From Vibrio aestuarianus (GTDB taxonomy: Bacteria > Pseudomonadota > Gammaproteobacteria > Enterobacterales > Vibrionaceae), in assembly GCF_012395185.1 (NCBI RefSeq), contig NZ_JAAZTU010000009.1:62001-126000 (forward strand): 64,000 nucleotides of DNA, in the 5' to 3' direction. Numbering within the stretch: position 1 is the first letter of the stretch; each line of letters begins with the position of its first letter. Of this stretch, positions 28,679-36,975 are shown in pieces. The translations under genes and the position numbers were made by a program. The notes under the pieces were generated by a model, which saw nothing but the letters and a program-made list of their open reading frames with translations, ran no database searches and was not told the DNA's origin.

Positions 28679-29557
28679 ATGTTGCGTCAAATCGCCTACT
28701 GTTTATGCTTAGCAACCTTATCACCACTGGTTTGGGCTAATACCGTTTTGACAAGTATTAAACCGATTCAAATGATCACCTTTGAACTGACTAAAGGCGT
28801 CACAGAACCAACGGTATTACTTGGTTCCAACACATCACCTCATGATTACGCAATGCGCCCGTCTGATGTAAAAAAGATAAGAGCAGCCGATTTAGTGATT
28901 TGGTATGGCGAAGATTTAGAGCCATTTTTAAGTAAAACCTTACAAGCACATCATAACGTCTTAACCATTAGTCAAATACCTGAACTAAAGTTAAGAGAAT
29001 TCTCTGGTGATCACCATGACCATGATGGACATAACCATGGAACTCATGATCCTCATTTTTGGCTTGGGGTTGAGCAAGCTAAACAGGTCGCTAGTGCAAT
29101 CACTGAGCGCTTAAAGAGCACTGATGTAGATAATGCGCTGCTATACCAAGCTAACTTAGAAAATTTCTTAAATGAAATAGCTATCACTAACCGAAATATT
29201 GTTCAGCAGTTGAGTTCGGTTAAACATAAAGGTTATTACGTTTTTCATGATGCTTATGGATATTTTGAGCAACAATATCAGTTAAATAATATAGGTCACT
29301 TTACCGTTAGCCCAGATAGAAAACCTGGGGCTAAGACCCTGATCAACATCAAAAATTCACTTGCGAAAAATGAAGCTAAATGTGTTTTTTCAGAGCCACA
29401 GTTTACTCCAGCTGTTATCGATACCGTGACTCGAGGTAGCCAAGTGAATAGCGGTGTGCTCGACCCGTTGGGTATGGATATAGATGTGAAAAGTGGCAGC
29501 TATTTTGAGTTGCTGAACCAGTTGAGTAATAGCATTTATGGCTGCTTGTCTGAATAG
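28679..29557 (+). CDS. znuA: ZnuA, periplasmic zinc-binding protein
   Basis: ZnuA captures periplasmic zinc and passes it to ZnuBC. The 292-residue precursor starts with a signal peptide MLRQIAYCLCLATLSPLVWA. Metal ligands are visible: His in NTSPHDYAMRPSD, the His/Asp-rich loop DHHDHDGHNHGTHDPHF (about residues 104-120), and the later YYVFHDAYGYFE. It is divergent from znuCB with the Zur box between them. It has its own stop and a 186-bp gap to the next gene, in which I see nothing definite. Confidence 0.95.
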   Translation: MLRQIAYCLCLATLSPLVWANTVLTSIKPIQMITFELTKGVTEPTVLLGSNTSPHDYAMRPSDVKKIRAADLVIWYGEDLEPFLSKTLQAHHNVLTISQIPELKLREFSGDHHDHDGHNHGTHDPHFWLGVEQAKQVASAITERLKSTDVDNALLYQANLENFLNEIAITNRNIVQQLSSVKHKGYYVFHDAYGYFEQQYQLNNIGHFTVSPDRKPGAKTLINIKNSLAKNEAKCVFSEPQFTPAVIDTVTRGSQVNSGVLDPLGMDIDVKSGSYFELLNQLSNSIYGCLSE

Positions 29558-29743
29558 ATGCACGCTGTATTGTTTGTTGTACATTTACTTGTGGTCATTT
29601 TCACTAAATATTATTGTTTTATTTGTTCCGTAACTTCAAAAAGTTATAAGTTTAGCTAGAATAGTTGATAATTATCGTCGCAAAAAAACGTTTAATGATT
29701 AGGCGTATCATCGATTAAGGCTCTGCTGTTGAAAGGAACATTT

Positions 29744-32700
29744 TTGTATTCCAAATATTTGAGTCAGGTTTTGTGCTTACTACTTCTGTTATTGGCGTGG
29801 TATGCACAAGCCCTGGACAAAGCCCCTTCGATTTTTTACCCCTTGCCAACCCAAGCTCAAGGCAAAGTCTTTGTTGCCCAAAACTTATTCTTGGGTGATG
29901 AAGGGGGGATATGGATACACGATGTTCATGGTAAAGTGGTGTTCTTTGATGGACAAAATATCCTTCCTCGTCGCGGTTCAGTACTGGCACAAGACAGCGG
30001 TCACATTGCTTATTTCGATAATGCTTTTTGGTCTTACGTTGAGAATGAAGTTTATCGTACTTACCCAGCCCAACACCGAGAGCTTGTTTTCAGCCTCACA
30101 GCCGGTTCAGTTATAAAAAATATAGGTGCTTCTAACGGTTTTATTTGGTTAACCGATGACGCACATTTTTACACCTATAATATCCAGACAAAAAGAATTG
30201 ATACTTATCCGTTGTCGGATATGTATCAATTCAACCAAGTCAGTCAATTGACAATCAATGATGCTAAATTTCTATTGTCAAAGTGGGTGCTAGCAACCAA
30301 TGCTGGTGTTTATTTATCTGATGGCGAAAGCTTTTCTCATGTATTGAGCTCGAAGAAGCATTTTATTGAAAAGCTTTATTTTTCTGCAAAAAACAGAGAG
30401 CTTATCGTCGGTACGCTGAACGGAGCACTCATTATTGATATAAAAAATCCAAATTCCCAACAACCAAAACGGATTGGATATTCACACGTATTATCATTGG
30501 CTGAAACCGACAACGAATATTGGGTTGGCACCGAAGATGGTCTATTCGTCTACTCATTTCTGACCAACAATGTAGTTAAATTGGAAAGTAATGATCAAGA
30601 CAGCAATGGTTTGCCAGGTAATCAAATTTACTCTTTAGTCAATGATTTGCAAGGCGGTATTTGGATAGCAACGGATAAAGGAATTCGCTATTTTTCGCTT
30701 TTTGGGTTTCGTTTCGAACGCAACCAGCAACCACAGTTAATTCATAATCAAATTAAGAAAATTATTCCGCGGTTAGATAAGAAAGGCTATTGGGTATTAA
30801 CCAATCAAGGTCTCTACCAATTCGATAGCAATTGGAACAAGATTAAGCTTTTGTTCAACCTGCCAATAAATGATTTTGTGCAATTGAGTAACACATCGTT
30901 ATGGCTTGCCACCCATGAAGGTCTTGTTGTCTATAACTTAGAAACTGAGGCGGAGGAATCTTCTCATTTGCCCTTTAATCTACGCACGGCAGGTATCCTA
31001 CACCTAACCCTTGATAATAACGGTTTATTATGGGGAGCGAATGAGAACCAACTGTGGTCCTATGATGTTGGTGCTAATACGTTGACTAATTACGGTATCG
31101 ATTGGTTTGTTGACGCCTTTCTACCGGCTAAAGTGACCTTATTAAAAGCGACTCAGCGTGGTCTGTTTATCGGGACAGACCATGGTGTTTATACCTTAAA
31201 TCAAGGTAAGATCGTTTTTCGACGGCCAACAAGTGGTTATGGGCGCAGTGTCAATATACTTGAAGGGAGCAATGGGGATATCTGGTTTGCGAGTAGTTAC
31301 GGTTTGTTTAACCTTTCTCATGACAGGAATGAATTTAATTCAATCCCTTTGGCCGAGGATAATATCAGCCCTAAATGCTTAGCCGAATCACAAGAAGGAA
31401 TATGGCTGACTTCATCGAATGGTATCTCTCTTTATAATCAACAAGGCGATATAAAAAAACACTATGCTGCACCTCACGGTCTTATTCATAATGAATTTCA
31501 AAGTGGGGTTTGTACATCAAGTATTATTGATAATAAAGCGTGGTTGTTGTCTGGTTCCCGTTTTGGTCTGCTTAGGGTCTCACCGGGTAAACTTGTTACG
31601 GCTACCCCCCCAAATACGTCGATTATTTTTAGCCAAATAAGTATCGATCATACGCCAGTGATGATTGGTCGTAGCCGTTTTCACCCTCTAGAACTGAAAT
31701 ATGGTAGCTCGATTAGTTTTTTATTTGGTTCTTTACCTGAATCCCGAACCCAATCGCTTGAATTTCGTATTGAAGGCGATGGCCAGTGGCAACCGCTAGA
31801 GGGTTCGCAATTAACGCTGGATCATTTACTTCCTGGTGACTACCGAATTTTAGTTAGAGACAACACTCAATATCCACAAAACAGCACAATGAACAGCTTA
31901 TCATTTGTTGTTGCTAAGCCGTGGTATCTTTCATCATGGGCAATCTTGTTTTACAGCATTATAGTATTGGGCTGTGTTGCTGTAGCCTCTTTATGGCGTT
32001 CGCATTGGGTGGCGAAAGCGAACAGAGAATTGAAATCACAAGTGGCATTGAAGACGGAACAATTACGCCATCAAAGTAAAATTGTACTCACTAACAACCA
32101 CCAATTACGTAAGCAGCTACAAATTCGACATGTTTTTGTGGAACAGATGCTAGATTCAATTTCACCTACTCTAGATCAGTTGATTTATCGTACCCAACTC
32201 AATCAACTTGGTCGTTTAGAACGTCTTGCACAAAAAGTGAAACGAGAACTTACGCTATTACGGAATGTGAGAAGTGATAAAGCTTCCACTCAGCAAATTT
32301 ATGATTTATCGATCATTCTTAACTCATCAATCGACAGTTGGCGAGATGAATTCGATAAAGCCGAAATCACATTAGTCGTAAATAATGAGCTCAAGCAATC
32401 TTATATTGAATCTGAAAGCTTTAATTTTGATTTAATTTTCAATACGTTACTGTCTGATGCTGTTAATCGTCTATATCGCAATCAATCATTACAGATCCAC
32501 TGCTATGAGCGTGAAAGACGTTTATTTGTTGTTATTATTGATAGTGGTGATCAAATGATGAACTCAAGCGTTGACGGCTCTACTTCCGGTTTTGAACAAG
32601 AAGAGTTACATCAATTAATGCGATCTTCAGGTGGTGAAATCCATATTTTTTCTTCTTCAGAGCGAAACTTGACAGAGCTTTCTTGGCCTAGTGTGGATTT

Positions 32701-33088
32701 ATTAACAGAAGAGTCTGAAGCCATTGAACTGGAAGATGCCGCAGAGAAGGTAACGATTGAGCCGCTGGAGAAAGAGTGGCTCAAAAAAGTTGAACTGCTG
32801 ATACAGCAATACTATTCCGACCCTGACTTCAGTACATCATCGGCCGCTAAGCTCTTATTTGTTTCAGAGAGAAGCCTTCAGCGACGTTTTAAAGCTGTTA
32901 CTGGAAAAACCTTCAAAGAGTATTTGAATGAGGTTCGCTTAGAAAAAGCATGTCAGCGTTTATTAGCTGGTGAAAAAATATCTCAAGTTGCTTTCGGCAG
33001 TGGCTTTAATGATCCCTCCTACTTTAGCCAAAGATTCAAATATCACTTTGGTTTATCTCCGACTCAGTTTATTGATGACAACGAGTAA
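29744..33088 (+). CDS. Membrane-anchored AraC-type regulator with beta-propeller sensor
   Basis: This protein of about 1114 residues is built like a hybrid two-component sensor of the periplasmic propeller type, but lacks key parts. In order: signal or anchor helix (residues 1-24); repeated propeller motifs such as DNEYWVGTEDGLFVYS, GGIWIATDKGIRYFS and NGDIWFASSYGLFNLS; a Y_Y_Y-like beta domain to about 725; a membrane helix (about 730-752); a coiled stretch; a decayed kinase-like region with no H-box His and no clear N-box; no receiver domain; and an AraC helix-turn-helix over the last 100 residues (SERSLQRRFKAVTG). The start is non-ATG. TTG at 29744 is 6 nt after AAAGGA; TTG at 29729 is the alternative. 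Ligand and targets are unknown. It lies between znuA and feoABC. Confidence 0.8.
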   Translation: MYSKYLSQVLCLLLLLLAWYAQALDKAPSIFYPLPTQAQGKVFVAQNLFLGDEGGIWIHDVHGKVVFFDGQNILPRRGSVLAQDSGHIAYFDNAFWSYVENEVYRTYPAQHRELVFSLTAGSVIKNIGASNGFIWLTDDAHFYTYNIQTKRIDTYPLSDMYQFNQVSQLTINDAKFLLSKWVLATNAGVYLSDGESFSHVLSSKKHFIEKLYFSAKNRELIVGTLNGALIIDIKNPNSQQPKRIGYSHVLSLAETDNEYWVGTEDGLFVYSFLTNNVVKLESNDQDSNGLPGNQIYSLVNDLQGGIWIATDKGIRYFSLFGFRFERNQQPQLIHNQIKKIIPRLDKKGYWVLTNQGLYQFDSNWNKIKLLFNLPINDFVQLSNTSLWLATHEGLVVYNLETEAEESSHLPFNLRTAGILHLTLDNNGLLWGANENQLWSYDVGANTLTNYGIDWFVDAFLPAKVTLLKATQRGLFIGTDHGVYTLNQGKIVFRRPTSGYGRSVNILEGSNGDIWFASSYGLFNLSHDRNEFNSIPLAEDNISPKCLAESQEGIWLTSSNGISLYNQQGDIKKHYAAPHGLIHNEFQSGVCTSSIIDNKAWLLSGSRFGLLRVSPGKLVTATPPNTSIIFSQISIDHTPVMIGRSRFHPLELKYGSSISFLFGSLPESRTQSLEFRIEGDGQWQPLEGSQLTLDHLLPGDYRILVRDNTQYPQNSTMNSLSFVVAKPWYLSSWAILFYSIIVLGCVAVASLWRSHWVAKANRELKSQVALKTEQLRHQSKIVLTNNHQLRKQLQIRHVFVEQMLDSISPTLDQLIYRTQLNQLGRLERLAQKVKRELTLLRNVRSDKASTQQIYDLSIILNSSIDSWRDEFDKAEITLVVNNELKQSYIESESFNFDLIFNTLLSDAVNRLYRNQSLQIHCYERERRLFVVIIDSGDQMMNSSVDGSTSGFEQEELHQLMRSSGGEIHIFSSSERNLTELSWPSVDLLTEESEAIELEDAAEKVTIEPLEKEWLKKVELLIQQYYSDPDFSTSSAAKLLFVSERSLQRRFKAVTGKTFKEYLNEVRLEKACQRLLAGEKISQVAFGSGFNDPSYFSQRFKYHFGLSPTQFIDDNE

Positions 33089-33233
33089 AAACTAACTCCA
33101 TAAGCTATAGCGAGCTCAAGAACGTTTTGTAGCGAATATTATGATCGAAGATAGATATCGATATGCCTAACAGTGTGTTGATGGAATTGTCGTCTTCGAA
33201 GAGGGCTTTGATGTGATGATGAAAAAAAATATC

Positions 33234-33350
33234 GTGGTATAGCCGGGGGGACTATACCACGGGCACCAAAGGTGCCTTCGCTTGCTGCCGGAGTGATATG
33301 AGTTAGCCTCACATCACCTCTGGATTCATATCAAAGGAGAAGTTTCCTTT
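33234..33350 (+). ncRNA. Candidate structured RNA with four hairpins
   Basis: Four stems follow closely: GTGGTATAG/CTATACCAC (33234-33260), GGCACC/GGTGCC (33262-33276), TGATATGA/TCATATCA (33294-33333) and AAAGGA/TCCTTT (33333-33350). The region is richer in GC than its surroundings. I do not recognise the family. The strand is uncertain because all stems also form on the minus strand. No T-run terminator ends it. Confidence 0.35.
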
Positions 33351-33636
33351 CGATGGGTTCACTATATGGCTAGTTACTTATTTCACTTATAAAATTAACG
33401 ACAAGATGGCATAAGAAAAGCGACAATGTTCGATGTTTTTATAACATCATGATTTTAAATATAAAATTATCGACTCTTAACTATTGGCTCTTTTTTTTGT
33501 TGATTTGTTATTTTGTGAAAAGGTCAATTTAACGTTTTTGACGTGATAGGTTTTAACGAAAGCAACGTTTTGATTTGCGCAATCTTTGATTTCACTCAAG
33601 AACATTAGTCGTATGAACGTGTATTATTCATGTTAA

Positions 33637-33651
33637 TAAAAATATTTCTCA
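33637..33651. promoter_or_regulatory. Candidate Fur box upstream of feoA
   Basis: Read on the minus strand, TGAGAAATATTTTTA matches the 7-1-7 Fur motif TGATAATNATTATCA at 11 of 14 defined positions. It lies 27 bp before feoA. feo is a classic Fur target. Confidence 0.45.
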
Positions 33652-33678
33652 TTACCACTACCATTGAGAGTGCTATAA

Positions 33679-33906
33679 ATGAAACTATCTCAATTAAAGG
33701 AAGGGGAAAGCGCAAATATTACGGCGTTTTACCAACTTCCAAACGATGTTCGCAAAAAATTGATGGTGATGGGATTGTTGCCTCAAACTGCGGTGACTTT
33801 AGTTCGACGAGCTCCAATGGGAGACCCACTTCAAATTGAAGTAAGAGGAGTGTCATTAGCTGTGCGTGAAAAAATCGCAGCTTGTATTGAGGTGGAGAAA
33901 GCTTAA
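33679..33906 (+). CDS. feoA: FeoA, ferrous iron transport protein A
   Basis: FeoA is a 75-residue cytoplasmic SH3-like protein needed for FeoB function. The family features KLSQLKEGESANI at the N-terminus and RRAPMGDPLQIEVRGVSLAVR are clear. Its TAA shares a base with the feoB ATG. A weak purine stretch precedes the ATG. Confidence 0.95.
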   Translation: MKLSQLKEGESANITAFYQLPNDVRKKLMVMGLLPQTAVTLVRRAPMGDPLQIEVRGVSLAVREKIAACIEVEKA

Positions 33907-36179
33907 TGCAATATCAAATTCTAACCGTTGGTAACCCCAATAGTGGAAAAACAACACTATTTAACGGCTTGACAGGTGCCAAACAACAAGTCGGTAACTG
34001 GGCTGGTGTAACCGTAGAGAAAAAAACAGGCCACTATTCTCACTCTGGCGATGAATTTAAATTAACCGATCTGCCGGGTATCTACGCTTTAGATAGTGGT
34101 AATGACAGTAATAGTATCGATGAGTCTATTGCCTCTAGAGCGGTATTGACTCATCCAGCGGATCTCATTATCAATGTTGTCGACGCGACTTGCCTTGAAC
34201 GTAGCTTATACATGACGCTGCAACTTCGTGAATTAGGGCGCCCGATGATTGTCGTTTTGAATAAAATGGATGCTTTGAAGCGAGAGCGACAACGCCTTGA
34301 TATTAAAAGACTTGAAAAGATATTGGGTTGCCCGGTATTCATGCTGTCGGCTACCAGTACAGAGCAGGTCAATAGCTTCAAAGAGAAATTGCACAAATTA
34401 TTACTGCAAGGTGTTGCTCTTAAAGAACTGGTACTTGACTATGGTTTGGCATTTGAACGATCAATTGAAAAATTATCGACAGCTTTTCAGCATCAAGAAG
34501 TGGTTGCGCGTGCATTGGCTATTCGTGCTTTAGAAAATGATCTGTTGGTGATTAATAGTTTACCTGAGTCACAGCGTGCTCTTGTTCGTAGAGAGCAAAC
34601 ATCAAGTGGTTTAGATATCGACCTACATGTTGCTGATACCAAATACACTTTTTTACATGAGCAATGTAAAAAAATCCGTCAAACGGAAGGAAAATTAAGC
34701 CATAACTTCACTGAAAAAGCCGATAAATTCATTTTAAATAAATGGATTGGTGTACCATTTTTCTTTGTAGTCATGTATCTAATGTTTATGTTCTCTATCA
34801 ACATTGGTAGCGCATTCATTGACTTTTTTGATATTGGCGTTGGTGCACTGTTGGTTGATGGTGGGCATTATCTACTGGATGACCATTTACCAATTTGGTT
34901 AGTTACTGTGCTTGCTGATGGTTTAGGTGGTGGTATTCAAACGGTTGCCACCTTTATTCCTGTCATTGCTTGTTTATATCTTTTCTTGGCTATTTTGGAG
35001 AGCTCGGGCTATATGTCTCGCGCCGCATTTGTGCTAGATAAAGTAATGCAGCGTATCGGTTTACCAGGAAAAGCTTTTGTGCCGTTAGTCCTAGGCTTTG
35101 GTTGTAATGTTCCTGCGATTATGGCAACCAGAACATTAGATCAAGAGCGCGAGCGTAAATTGGCCGCGTCAATGGCACCGTTTATGTCTTGTGGTGCACG
35201 CTTACCTGTATATGCATTATTTGCCGCAGCCTTCTTCCCTGAAAGCGGGCAGAATGTGGTCTTTGCGCTTTATTTATTGGGTATCTTGGCGGCAGTTTTC
35301 ACTGGACTTATTTTGAAGCACACACTTTTTCCAGGTTCCAGTGATAGTTTAGTGATGGAAATGCCTGACTATGAGATCCCTACCGTGCAAAACGTGCTGA
35401 TCAAAACGTGGCAAAAATTAAAGCGTTTTGTTTTAGGCGCAGGGAAAACCATTGTTGTGGTCGTGACCATTTTGAGTTTCTTAAACTCAATTGGTATCGA
35501 TGGTAGCTTTGGCAATGAAGACAGTGACAATTCAGTATTGTCTAAAGCGGCGCAAGTTGTGACTCCAGTATTTGCACCTATAGGTGTTAATCAAGACAAC
35601 TGGCCTGCAACGGTAGGTATTATCACTGGTATTTTTGCCAAGGAAGCGGTAGTCGGTACTTTGAATAACTTGTACACATCAGCCGCCAGCGATGAGGGTG
35701 AGTATGACCTTGTAGCAAGTCTGCAAGAAGCCGTAATGTCGATACCTGAAAACTTAATGGGGTTAAGTTTTTCTGATCCACTAGGTATTGAAGTTGGTGA
35801 CTTAACGGACAGTAACGCTATTGCAGAAGATCAAGCGGTAGATGCATCAATCTTTGGCAACCTAAAGCACCATTTTGTGACTGGCCATGCTGCTTTTGCT
35901 TATTTGATTTTCATCTTACTTTATACGCCTTGTGTTGCGGCAATGGGCGCTTATGTTCGAGAATTTGGTATGAAATATGCCCGTTTTATTGCGATCTGGA
36001 CTATGGGGTTAGCCTACGGTGGTGCAACATTGTATTACCAAGCAAGCCACCTTATACAGCAACCGGTGAAAAGTTCACTTTGGATCGGTGCAATAGTCAT
36101 CACTGGGCTTCTGATTTACCAAACATTGAAGATTCGTGGGCGTAAATTGCAGTCGTTACTGGAGATACAAGCCGCATGA
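33906..36179 (+). CDS. feoB: FeoB, ferrous iron transporter B
   Basis: FeoB is the inner-membrane Fe(II) transporter with an N-terminal G domain. In the 757-residue protein G1 is GNPNSGKTTLFNGLTG, G3 is DLPG, G4 is NKMD, and a helical GDI-like linker follows to about residue 270. The membrane part has two Gate-like repeats, CSYMSRAAFVLDK-like segments (GYMSRAAFVLDKVMQRIGLPG, written here in part as GYMSRAAFVL) and PFMSCGARLPVYALF, with the conserved cysteine. It overlaps feoA by one base and feoC by four. It is complete. Confidence 0.97.
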   Translation: MQYQILTVGNPNSGKTTLFNGLTGAKQQVGNWAGVTVEKKTGHYSHSGDEFKLTDLPGIYALDSGNDSNSIDESIASRAVLTHPADLIINVVDATCLERSLYMTLQLRELGRPMIVVLNKMDALKRERQRLDIKRLEKILGCPVFMLSATSTEQVNSFKEKLHKLLLQGVALKELVLDYGLAFERSIEKLSTAFQHQEVVARALAIRALENDLLVINSLPESQRALVRREQTSSGLDIDLHVADTKYTFLHEQCKKIRQTEGKLSHNFTEKADKFILNKWIGVPFFFVVMYLMFMFSINIGSAFIDFFDIGVGALLVDGGHYLLDDHLPIWLVTVLADGLGGGIQTVATFIPVIACLYLFLAILESSGYMSRAAFVLDKVMQRIGLPGKAFVPLVLGFGCNVPAIMATRTLDQERERKLAASMAPFMSCGARLPVYALFAAAFFPESGQNVVFALYLLGILAAVFTGLILKHTLFPGSSDSLVMEMPDYEIPTVQNVLIKTWQKLKRFVLGAGKTIVVVVTILSFLNSIGIDGSFGNEDSDNSVLSKAAQVVTPVFAPIGVNQDNWPATVGIITGIFAKEAVVGTLNNLYTSAASDEGEYDLVASLQEAVMSIPENLMGLSFSDPLGIEVGDLTDSNAIAEDQAVDASIFGNLKHHFVTGHAAFAYLIFILLYTPCVAAMGAYVREFGMKYARFIAIWTMGLAYGGATLYYQASHLIQQPVKSSLWIGAIVITGLLIYQTLKIRGRKLQSLLEIQAA

Positions 36180-36406
36180 TCTTGACTGAGTTAAAAGGTT
36201 ACATCGAAGAGAATGGTATCGTCAGCCGCGCAGATCTCGCTAAGAAATTTTCAATGAGTGAAGATGGGGTAGACGCAATGCTGAGTGTCTGGATTAAAAA
36301 AGGGATTATTTCACGCACTATCGATACCAACAAAGCACATCATGTGACAAGAGTGCGTTATGCACTTAACCGCAATGATGGCTTATCACTGACGGTAACT
36401 TTGTAA
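36176..36406 (+). CDS. feoC: FeoC family protein, lacking the cysteine cluster
   Basis: This 76-residue winged-helix protein has the FeoC layout (MILTELKGYIEENGIVSRAD, then SMSEDGVDAMLSVWIKKG). Unlike the enterobacterial FeoC, it contains no cysteine at all, so it cannot hold the proposed iron-sulfur cluster. V. cholerae FeoC is likewise of this type and is needed for Feo activity through contact with FeoB. The start overlaps feoB by 4 bp. Confidence 0.92.
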   Translation: MILTELKGYIEENGIVSRADLAKKFSMSEDGVDAMLSVWIKKGIISRTIDTNKAHHVTRVRYALNRNDGLSLTVTL

Positions 36407-36426
36407 CTTTTTTAACGGTTCGATTT

Positions 36427-36459
36427 AAAAAAAGCCGCTGAATTTTCAGCGGCTTTTTA
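36427..36459. terminator. Bidirectional terminator between feoC and the HIT gene
   Basis: AAAAAGCCGCTGAA (36429-36442) pairs with TTCAGCGGCTTTTT (36445-36458), with A and T runs on both sides. Confidence 0.9.
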
Positions 36460-36461
36460 AT

Positions 36462-36890
36462 TTATGCTTTATTAAAAATTGAACTTAATGAAAGTACATT
36501 CTGTATTCTGCTCAATAGTTCGTGCTGTTCTTGCTCTGTGCGTGTTACGCCTTGAGTATTTCCCCAAATAGGACCAGGCCAAGCAATATCACTTTTGAAG
36601 CGAGCGATATGGTGAATATGAAGTTGAGGCACCATATTACCTAGTGCACCTAGGTTTAATTTGTCGGGGCAAAATGTTGCTTCAAGTGCTTGGCTAACCG
36701 CCTGTGATTCAAGCAAAAATTGCTGTTGTTCGTGCATGGGTAAGTGGTGTAATTCTTTTAAGTTTGCTCGTTTAGGGACGAGAATAACCCACGGAACCGC
36801 GTTATCTTTGTGTAATAAAGCTAAGCAAAGAGGAAACTGACCTATTAACGAAGTATCTTTAGTCAGTTGAGGGTGAAGTTCAAAATCCAT
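36462..36890 (-). CDS. HIT-family hydrolase-like protein
   Basis: This 142-residue protein is of the histidine-triad superfamily, whose members act on nucleotide phosphates. The triad region reads VPQLHIHHIARF, so the first histidine position is Gln (QxHxHH), as in a common proteobacterial HIT subgroup. The substrate is unknown. The frame can begin at a TTG at 36902, but I prefer the ATG at 36890, with GGAT 6 nt upstream. It is downstream of argS on the same strand, separated by a terminator. Confidence 0.85.
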   Translation of the reverse strand: MDFELHPQLTKDTSLIGQFPLCLALLHKDNAVPWVILVPKRANLKELHHLPMHEQQQFLLESQAVSQALEATFCPDKLNLGALGNMVPQLHIHHIARFKSDIAWPGPIWGNTQGVTRTEQEQHELLSRIQNVLSLSSIFNKA

Positions 36891-36925
36891 AGCGCTATCC
36901 AATATAAGTCGTGTTTTACTAGATA

Positions 36926-36957
36926 AAATAAAAGGCTGGCGTTTGCCAACCTTTTAT
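36926..36957 (-). terminator. Terminator of argS
   Basis: On the minus strand AAAGGTTGGC pairs with GCCAGCCTTT across AAAC, followed by TTATTTT. One mismatch is present in the stem. Confidence 0.8.
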
Positions 36958-36975
36958 ATTTGTCACATCAAATAA

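Larger units (their letters stand above)
33089..33678. other. 590-bp gene-free region before feoA
   Basis: No protein gene is supported here. It holds a cluster of hairpins at 33234-33350, an AT-rich segment after 33400, and the feoA promoter area with a partial Fur box at 33637-33651. A stretch TTTGTGAAAAGGTCAATTT (33512-33530) is weakly CRP-like but has the wrong spacing. A palindromic GATTTGCGCAATC (33572-33584) is of unknown meaning. Confidence 0.6.

Noticed and set aside
33333..33373. Leader peptide ORF of six codons after the hairpin cluster
   Set aside because: AAAGGAG is about 13 nt from the ATG, no run of regulatory codons is seen, and no gene follows closely. It is mentioned only as part of the hairpin finding.
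33512..33530. Possible CRP site upstream of feoA
   Set aside because: The TGTGA half is present, but the spacing to the second half is 5 rather than 6 bp and that half is poor.
33630..33839. 69-codon frame overlapping feoA
   Set aside because: feoA in another frame matches its family and is coupled to feoB; this frame is a shadow.
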